From Brevibacterium antiquum CNRZ 918 (GTDB lineage Bacteria > Actinomycetota > Actinomycetes > Actinomycetales > Brevibacteriaceae): DNA of 49,157 nucleotides. Shown here one piece after another: positions 43,500-49,157 of the stretch. The stretch lies in assembly GCF_900169145.1 (NCBI RefSeq), contig NZ_FXZD01000016.1:1-49157 (forward strand), read 5' to 3'. The notes under the pieces were generated by a model. That model searched no databases. It was not told where the DNA came from and saw nothing but the letters and a program-made list of their open reading frames with translations. Within the stretch, counting starts at the first letter, position 1, and each line of letters begins with the position of its first letter. Both the position numbers and the translations under genes were made by a program.

Positions 43500-43586
43500 C
43501 TTCCTCCGCCGGCGCTTACCGGATCAGGTTCGAAGGGTCTGCTTGCGCACTCTCAGCGCCGTTGTCGCGGCGCTCCCCTGTGGTGC
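43500..43586 (-). promoter_or_regulatory. TPP riboswitch (THI element)
   Basis: On the minus strand the leader has the conserved TPP aptamer strings: ACAGGGGAGC, GCGCTGAGAGTGCG (CTGAGA at 43556-43551), CAGACCCTTCGAACCTGATC and then CGGTAAGCGCCGGCGGAGG. It ends about ten bases before the tenA start. TAGTCT at 43596-43591 places a transcription start near 43584, right at the aptamer. No terminator hairpin separates it from the gene, so control of ribosome access is likely. Confidence 0.93.
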
Positions 43587-43654
43587 TTCGAGACTAGCAC
43601 CAGCCCAGCACCTGAGCTCTTCACCGTGTCATCGGCGGCGCGTAGACTTCTCAT

Positions 43655-44017
43655 ATGGCAATCGCAAAGCAGCCCGTCGTCGTTCTCGACGCTCCTGACG
43701 CACGCGAACTCGCGGAGTTCTACGGCAAACTCCTCGACTGGCAGGTCAGAGTCGATGACGACGGCACCTGGGCAGAGATCACATCCGATTCCTGGCCGCC
43801 GATCTGCTTCCAACAGGTCGAGGATTACCATGCACCCAGCTGGCCGGGCCAGGCCCACCCGCAGCAGATGCACCTCGACGTCGTCGTCGATGACCTTGAT
43901 GTCGCCGAGGCGGCCGTGGTTGAACTCGGTGCAGGAAAGGCAGCCGAACAGCCGGGTGAGAGCTTCCGTGTCTTCCTGGATCCGGCAGGTCACCCGTTCT
44001 GCATCGTTCTGAACTGA
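43655..44017 (+). CDS. VOC-family (glyoxalase/bleomycin-resistance-like) protein
   Basis: A 120-residue protein with the two beta-alpha-beta-beta-beta modules of the vicinal oxygen chelate fold: LDAPDARELAEFYGKLLDWQ at about 11-30 and MHLDVVVDDLDVAEAAVVEL near 75-94, ending FRVFLDPAGHPFCIVL. Single-domain members usually work as dimers; the ligand is unknown. TAGACT (43643-43648) lies six bases before the ATG: leaderless. It is divergent from the TPP-controlled operon and followed 27 bases later by a HutD-like gene. Confidence 0.8.
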   Translation: MAIAKQPVVVLDAPDARELAEFYGKLLDWQVRVDDDGTWAEITSDSWPPICFQQVEDYHAPSWPGQAHPQQMHLDVVVDDLDVAEAAVVELGAGKAAEQPGESFRVFLDPAGHPFCIVLN

Positions 44018-44044
44018 GCTTCTGACCGGGGATACAGTGATCAC

Positions 44045-44560
44045 ATGCACGTGATCGCCTCCTTCGACGACCTTCAACCGGTTCCGTGGGCCAACGGTGC
44101 GGGGGAGACGACCGAGCTCGTCTCACTCACAGATTCCCAGGCACTGACCCCGAGCCTTCGGCGGTGGCGCCTGAGCATCGCGCGTCTGGACCGCCCGGCT
44201 GTGTTCTCCCCGTTGCCGGGCCTGGCGCGCACGTTTCTTCCCATCGGCGGCGAGGTTGGCCTTGAGATCGATGGACAGCTGCACTTCGTCGCCCAAGACG
44301 AACCCCAGAGGTTCCGTGGGGAACAGAACGTCTCGCTCGTCGAACTGGGCTCTCCGTGCTTCGCGCTCAACCTCATGGTCGAGATCGATGACGGGGCCAG
44401 CACAGGTCCACGTGAGCTGGAGATGTCGACTCGGTTCACCGGCTCCGGGCTGTTTGCGGTGACGTTGGATTCGGGTCCCGGACAACCGAGATTCCAGTTG
44501 CTGGAACTCGAGAAATCGGATGTACTTCCGGACCACCTCGGCATGGCCATTCTGCACTGA
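44045..44560 (+). CDS. HutD/Ves family protein
   Basis: A 171-residue cupin of the HutD/Ves family (PF05962). The start PVPWANGAGETTEL and the WRLSIARLDRPAVFSPLPG motif are diagnostic, with RTFLPIGGEVGLEIDG in the barrel. HutD is linked to histidine degradation genes in other bacteria, but none lie here; its role is uncertain. TACAGT (44033-44038) lies six bases before the ATG, giving a probable leaderless start. Confidence 0.85.
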   Translation: MHVIASFDDLQPVPWANGAGETTELVSLTDSQALTPSLRRWRLSIARLDRPAVFSPLPGLARTFLPIGGEVGLEIDGQLHFVAQDEPQRFRGEQNVSLVELGSPCFALNLMVEIDDGASTGPRELEMSTRFTGSGLFAVTLDSGPGQPRFQLLELEKSDVLPDHLGMAILH

Positions 44561-44770
44561 GGCAGGGGCCGTCCCAGGCGCCGAATCCGGACCTGCCAAT
44601 ATCCTGCGAAGCGCTTGTCCCGTGCGTCACATGAAACGACATCATCGCAGGTCAGCCAGCATGGGGATGCTGCCTGCTCACAGCGTTGTCCCAGCTTCTG
44701 AGGGGGTGGGTCAGGAACTCCGTAAACCCACGGCCGATACTGGACTCAGGGACCAGTCATCGGAGGAACT

Positions 44771-46132
44771 TTGGGGTCGAATCAGAATGAGTCAGGCAGG
44801 CTGAACGGGCAGGACGGCGCAGCGTCCGGTCACGACAGATCAGCATCACGAGACGGCGACTTTGAAACGATCGTGCAGGCGTCTCAGACCCTGCCTCTGA
44901 TCACCGAAGAACTCGCAGCCACACACGCAGCCGCACACATCAGTAACACCCAGTCGACGCCGCCGACGACCCCGCATGTGACGACACCGGTGATGCCGCC
45001 GAATCCGATCCGACGCGAAGAATCGCAGAGGTCGGCGACTCGGATGCTGCAGGCGAACACGACGGTGGTGAACGACACTGCTGATCTCGGTGAATCGGCA
45101 CCGCTGGACACCGAAACGAATGACAAAGCCGAGAAGAAGACGAAGAGCGAAAGCAGGGTCTCCGCGACTCAGCTCCTCGCCGGTGCCGCAGCCGCAGCCA
45201 CCTCTTCGGTCATCGGCGGACAACTGGGTGTCGCCGGAACGGTCGTCGGTGCAGGGGTCGCGAGCATCATCACCGGACTCGCGGTGACGCTCTATACCAG
45301 CAGCCTGGACAAGGGCAAAGAGAAGATCAAAGAAGTCGGCACAAAGCTCGCTCCGGCCGTAAAAGCGAAGTCACTCGATGCCAAAACGCAGCGATCCGCC
45401 GCGGCTGAAGCGTTCCAAGCGACAGGACCTTCCCGGGTCACTGGAACCTTCGGGAGCCTGAGCGGCGAGGCAGCTGAAGGCACGACCCCCGATGCCGCGT
45501 CATCCGCCGACACCGAGGGATCCAGCGACGAACCCAAATCGTGGTGGCAGAAGCTGCGCCGCAAACGAGTCCTCTACCCGGTGGCTATCGGGGTGGCGAC
45601 ATTCGGAATCGGCCTGGGTGCCGTGGTCATGGCCGAATCATTCACCGATGCCGACATCTCGCCCGGGACCTCGCAGATCTCACGATCCGTGTCGGGAAAT
45701 TCCGGCACCGGGGATGACTCCGGAAGCTCACAAGACGGTGGCGGCACTTCCGAATCCGGCTCCTCCGGGGCAGATTCCCAACCCGGCCAGAACCCGAATC
45801 AGGGAAGCGGAAACGAGGGTTCGACGACGAGCGAAGGGCAGTCCACCTCGGCGAACGAAGGCAGCTCGACGGCCTCCTCGACTGCCGATCAGACGGGGAC
45901 TGACCAAGGCACTGATGCCAGCTCATCTGCAGCCACCGGTGACGATACTGCCGGAACCGGCAGCGATTCGAGCGGATCCAGCAGTGCAGGAGCGGATGCC
46001 TCGGGCGGGGGAGCAACGTCCTCGGGTGGAAGTTCAGGTTCCGGCTCGCAGGGCAGCGCGGGAAGCTCTGACTCCGGAAGCTCCGGCTCGAGCTCGGCAG
46101 GCGGTTCAAGTGCCGCGACAGCCGAAGGATGA
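44771..46132 (+). CDS. membrane-anchored Ser/Gly-rich protein
   Basis: A 453-residue protein of unknown function. Residues 1-130 are hydrophilic and Thr/Pro/Ser-rich with two short basic patches. Residues about 133-170 are a glycine/alanine-rich hydrophobic stretch (LLAGAAAAATSSVIGGQL), which may insert in a membrane. A Lys-rich amphipathic region follows. A single helix lies at about 267-288 (VLYPVAIGVATFGIGLGAVV), and residues about 300-453 are almost only Ser, Gly, Thr, Ala, Asp and Glu, like a flexible extracellular stalk. No sorting motif. The start is TTG with a GGAGG four bases upstream. The repeated serine-rich codons make the reading frame strongly coding in one frame only. Confidence 0.72.
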   Translation: MGSNQNESGRLNGQDGAASGHDRSASRDGDFETIVQASQTLPLITEELAATHAAAHISNTQSTPPTTPHVTTPVMPPNPIRREESQRSATRMLQANTTVVNDTADLGESAPLDTETNDKAEKKTKSESRVSATQLLAGAAAAATSSVIGGQLGVAGTVVGAGVASIITGLAVTLYTSSLDKGKEKIKEVGTKLAPAVKAKSLDAKTQRSAAAEAFQATGPSRVTGTFGSLSGEAAEGTTPDAASSADTEGSSDEPKSWWQKLRRKRVLYPVAIGVATFGIGLGAVVMAESFTDADISPGTSQISRSVSGNSGTGDDSGSSQDGGGTSESGSSGADSQPGQNPNQGSGNEGSTTSEGQSTSANEGSSTASSTADQTGTDQGTDASSSAATGDDTAGTGSDSSGSSSAGADASGGGATSSGGSSGSGSQGSAGSSDSGSSGSSSAGGSSAATAEG

Positions 46133-46360
46133 GGGGCCGGAATATTGAGGAGGGTGGCCTTGCTTGTACCAGATAAGGAACCTGGTTAGCGTGAAAATCG
46201 GTTGCGACAGTCTTCTGCACGCTGCCAGGAACTCGATATCACGGGAGCCGTGATCGGCCCTCCGCCTCATCGGACGCAGACGAGCAATGTTCGTCCTATG
46301 ATGGATGAAGTGGACCGGGAAGAATGACTCCCCGTCGCTCAATCGGTTGAAGGAGAAGCA

Positions 46361-47848
46361 ATGACGAAACACGCTGATCATGAACACCCAGGATTCGACG
46401 GCACGAAGCCCTCGACGACCGAGGCAGGTAAGCCGCGAGAGTCCGACGCGCATTCGCTGAGCGTCGGAGCAGATGGCCCCCTCCTCCTCCACGACGTTGA
46501 ACTCGTCGAGAAGCTGGCTCGGTTCGACCGCGAACGCGTTCCCGAGCGCAGCCCCCACGCCAAGGGCTCCGGTGCCTTCGGTGAACTGGAGATCACTGCA
46601 GACGTCTCCGCCTACACCCGGGCGAAGTTCCTGCAGAAGGGCACCAAGACCCCGATGCTCGCACGGTTCTCCACCGTCGCCGGTGAGCTGGGCTCACCTG
46701 ATTCCTGGCGTGACGTGCGTGGATTCGCGCTCAAGTTCTACACCGAAGACGGAAACTTCGACATGGTGGGCAACAACACCCCCGTGTTCTTCGTCCGTGA
46801 TCCCATGAAGTTCCCCGACTTCATCCACTCGCAGAAGCGCACCCCTGATTCAGGCCTGCGCAGCAACAACATGCAGTGGGACTTCTGGTCGCTCTCGCCC
46901 GAATCGGCACACCAGGTCACCTACCTCATGGGACCGCGTGGTCTGCCCAAGACCTGGCGGAACATGAACGGATACTCCTCACACACCTACATGTGGGCCA
47001 ATGACGCCGGCGAACGCTTCTGGGTCCAGTACCACTTCCACACCGATCAGGGTGTGGAGAACATGACGAACGAGGAAGCCGGCCAGCTCGCAGGCGAGGA
47101 CGGAGACGTCCACCGTCGCGACCTGTTCGACGCGATCGAGCGCGGCGACTACCCGTCCTGGACCGTCAGCGTCCAGATCATGCCCTACGAAGAGGCCAAG
47201 ACCTACCGCTTCAACCCCTTCGACCTCACCAAGACCTGGTCGAAGAAGGACTACCCGCTCATGGAGATCGGGAAGTTCACGCTCAACAAGAACCCGTCGA
47301 ACCATTTCGCCCAGATCGAGCAGGCTGCATTCAGCCCCTCGAACACCGTGCCGGGCACCGGAATCTCGCCCGACAAGATGCTCATGGGCCGCGTATTCTC
47401 CTACCCAGACGCACAGCGGAACCGCATCGGCACGAACTTCAACCAGCTGCCGGTCAACGCACCCGTTACGAAGACCAATTCCTATGACAAGGAAGGTCAG
47501 ATGGAGTACCACCACTCAGGTGATGCTCCGAACTATGCACCCAACTCCTACGGCCGTCCGTACCAGGCCGCGGAGACTCCGGTTGAGGCACGGTGGGAAT
47601 CCGATGGTGAGCTCGTTCGCAGCGCCGCCACGCTCCACGCGGAGGACGATGACTTCGGCCAGGCACACACTCTGATTCGCGAGGTCTACTCTGAAGAGGA
47701 GCGCCAGGGCCTCATCGAAACCGTCGTCGGTGCATTGAAGGACGGCGTGGAAGAGCCCGTGCTCTCCAACGTCTTCCAGTACTGGCGCAACATCGATGAC
47801 GAGGTCGGCCGCGCAATCGAGGACAAGTACAAGTCCGAGACAGCGTGA
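46361..47848 (+). CDS. katA: monofunctional heme catalase
   Basis: A 495-residue small-subunit catalase that converts H2O2 to water and oxygen. The heme-site residues are present: His66 in RSPHAKG, Asn138/Asn139 in [12 protein letters not shown] and the proximal Tyr348 in [14 protein letters not shown]. Length and tail fit clade 3. AAGGAG is seven bases before the ATG. TATGAT at 46297-46302 is a possible -10. An H2O2-producing amine oxidase (11,621) is in the same window, but the two are far apart. Confidence 0.96.
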   Translation: MTKHADHEHPGFDGTKPSTTEAGKPRESDAHSLSVGADGPLLLHDVELVEKLARFDRERVPERSPHAKGSGAFGELEITADVSAYTRAKFLQKGTKTPMLARFSTVAGELGSPDSWRDVRGFALKFYTEDGNFDMVGNNTPVFFVRDPMKFPDFIHSQKRTPDSGLRSNNMQWDFWSLSPESAHQVTYLMGPRGLPKTWRNMNGYSSHTYMWANDAGERFWVQYHFHTDQGVENMTNEEAGQLAGEDGDVHRRDLFDAIERGDYPSWTVSVQIMPYEEAKTYRFNPFDLTKTWSKKDYPLMEIGKFTLNKNPSNHFAQIEQAAFSPSNTVPGTGISPDKMLMGRVFSYPDAQRNRIGTNFNQLPVNAPVTKTNSYDKEGQMEYHHSGDAPNYAPNSYGRPYQAAETPVEARWESDGELVRSAATLHAEDDDFGQAHTLIREVYSEEERQGLIETVVGALKDGVEEPVLSNVFQYWRNIDDEVGRAIEDKYKSETA

Positions 47849-47908
47849 TCCGGAAGTCGGAGTGAGTCGGGTGGTGTGAGCATCGGTGCGAAGCTGATGC
47901 CCTCACCC

Positions 47909-47922
47909 GGCCGCTAGCGGCC
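47909..47922. other. palindrome after the catalase gene
   Basis: GGCCGCTAGCGGCC, a perfect 14-base palindrome 61 bases past the catalase stop and 10 bases before the terminator stem. It may be a side hairpin or a protein site; no function assigned. Confidence 0.4.
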
Positions 47923-47932
47923 AGACATGTTG

Positions 47933-47969
47933 ACGACCCGGGTGCCTCAAGTTGAGGCACCCGGGTCGT
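47933..47969 (+). terminator. rho-independent terminator of catalase
   Basis: An 18-bp perfect stem from 47933-47950 to 47952-47969 (in practice a tight CAAGTTG loop), followed by TTTTCG. One of the strongest terminators in the window. It would also stop a transcript from the minus strand. Confidence 0.92.
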
Positions 47970-48161
47970 TTTCGTCTGCGGCTCCAGCTACGGTGGGCGG
48001 CCGGAGTGCGCGCTGTGTCTCCCGCCAGCGGGCGGAGAGAGCGCTCATCTGGCTAGGTCTCCTTGCGTCGATCAACGCTGAGGTCGAAAAAGTCGTCACT
48101 GGCGCCGACAATTTCGAACTCAGCATTGATTGAGAGCCGACCAGCTGTGGGCCAGGACCGT

Positions 48162-49043
48162 TTAGTCATCGATCTCGTCGAGGAGCTTCTTCTCGTCGGT
48201 GGCCAGCTGCTCCTTGTCGAGGTGCTGCATGAAGTGCTTCTTGCCTCGGGCGTACCAGAGCACGATGCTGAGGACGAGGACTGCGAGCACAGCGATGGGT
48301 GAGTAGTTGAAGGTCGAGATCGTGATCGGCAGCGTGGGCGGCAACACGAACAGAATGCAGATGAAGATCACCCAGACGACAGCGATCCACCCGATGACTG
48401 CGCTCCAGCGCCCCAGATGCCACGGACCAGGCTTGAACTTATCCCCCTTGAGCCGGCGCAGCAGCACCGGAGCGACATAGGCGATGTAGAGCCCGATCAC
48501 CGCCACGCTGGTGACCGCCAGATAGGCGGTCTCATTGAACAGTGCGGGCACGGTGAGGATCGAGGACAGCACGATGCACAGCCAGATCGAGTTCGTGGGT
48601 GTGCCGGTGCGTGGATTGACCTTCTTCCAGTGCTTGGAGCCGGGGATCGCATCATCGCGGGAGAATGCGTAGCTCATCCGCGAGTTCGCCGTCACCGACG
48701 CCATGCCGCAGAAGAACTGAGCGCCGCAGACGATGAAGAGCAGGAACTTCGCCATCGTCGGGTTGTTCAGGGCGTCGAGGAAGACCTGTGCCGGCGGCAG
48801 GCCCGTTGCCGTGGCATTGAGCGTGGTCAGTCCAGCCTCGGAACCGTCCTGGATCGCTGCCGTGATCGAATACAGCAGGATCCAACCACCGATGATCGAG
48901 ATGACCACGCTCATGACGATGCCCTTGGGTGCGGCGGTCGAAGCGTTCTTGGTCTCCTCGGCCACGTGTGCCGAGGCATCGTAGCCGGTGTACGTGTACT
49001 GGGCCATGAGCAGACCCATGAGGAAGATGTCAAGCACCGGGTT
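48162..49043 (-). pseudogene. amino-acid permease (APC family), 5' end lost to an IS insertion
   Basis: The remaining 290 or so codons are the C-terminal two-thirds of an APC-superfamily permease: GYDASAHVAEETKNAS, RMSYAFSRDDAIPGS, SVAVIGLYIAYVAP and a long acidic-basic cytoplasmic end. About seven or eight helices remain; family members have twelve and need the lost N-terminal four. In the transcription direction the frame comes out of IS DNA with an in-frame TGA (49046-49044), so a full permease cannot be made from here. The rest of the gene may lie beyond the element. Confidence 0.8.
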
Positions 49044-49044
49044 T

Positions 49045-49157
49045 CATAGAGGCTGTTTTTCCTGGTTTTCTATGCAGCTACGCTCGCGGTCGCACCCTGG
49101 TTGGTCCACTCAGCTTGGACCTCGAACGGAGGTCGATATCCGATCGCCGAATGCAGT
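49045..49157 (-). mobile_element. IS3-family insertion sequence, transposase C-terminus (partial)
   Basis: On the minus strand the last 29 codons of an IS3-type transposase OrfB (HSAIGYRPPFEVQAEWTNQG, ending TASVAA) run from the window edge to TAG at 49072-49070. The stretch GAGGCTGTTTTTCCTGG (49048-49064) is the likely terminal inverted repeat. The exact element end and target duplication cannot be set without the other end, which is outside the window. Confidence 0.85.

Noticed and set aside
44045..44560. Part of a histidine-utilisation operon
   Set aside because: The protein is HutD-like, but no hutH, hutU, hutI or hutG is present.

Overview
The window looks like a chromosomal segment of a high-GC actinobacterium. 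The actinobacterial families (a DUF3073 gene, the short sterol-carrier-like gene, DUF6882, PF06089 asparaginase), the coding style and the many leaderless starts point to Micrococcales, and Brevibacterium is my best guess; that genus call is inference. The window opens with the 3' end of a 23S rRNA gene and a 5S gene with its terminator (1-520). A worn stretch follows (about 700-3,013): an IS21-type istA remnant with several lesions, a CPBP membrane protease gene, and a broken DoxX-like gene.

From 3 to 10.4 kb come a DUF6882 protein, a two-gene heterodimeric ABC exporter with one consensus and one degenerate ATP site, and a cell-wall-anchored protein with three cysteine-paired repeats and an MPRTG sorting motif. 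From 10.5 to 20.6 kb everything is on the minus strand. In transcription order there is an aminobutyraldehyde-type dehydrogenase, a YtcJ-like amidohydrolase, a four-gene polyamine ABC importer (ATPase, Tat lipoprotein, two permeases) and a PuuB-like FAD amine oxidase. Together they read as uptake and oxidation of polyamines or a related amine or amide. The purS-purQ pair follows, without purL.

From 20.8 to 32 kb there is more purine synthesis: a PurD-PurC fusion on the minus strand, and purF-purM on the plus strand. Between and around these lie an asparaginase, a sterol-carrier-like protein, an aldehyde dehydrogenase, an EamA transporter, a tandem-domain universal stress protein and DUF3073. 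A 400-base gap after purM carries two different short tandem repeats and a strong hairpin.

From 32 to 49 kb the content is mixed: hypothetical proteins, an HTTM-type membrane gene split by a one-base frameshift, a LysR regulator divergent from an EamA transporter, an aminotransferase followed by another EamA transporter, and a CrtI-like oxidoreductase. A TPP riboswitch precedes a TenA_E-type gene and a P-loop kinase. VOC and HutD proteins, a Ser/Gly-rich membrane protein and a catalase follow. The window ends in an amino-acid permease gene cut off by an IS3-family element that runs past the edge.

The most notable signals are: (1) twelve or thirteen genes whose start codon lies 6-7 bases after a TANNNT -10 box with no Shine-Dalgarno, implying leaderless mRNAs; (2) the PurD-PurC fusion, transcribed divergently from an asparaginase gene by two leaderless promoters within 33 bases; (3) a kinase of unknown substrate behind a TPP riboswitch and TenA_E; (4) three copies of the palindrome CGTCCCC(G/A)CGGGGACG around one hypothetical gene. 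No CRISPR array, tRNA, prophage or defence system was seen.
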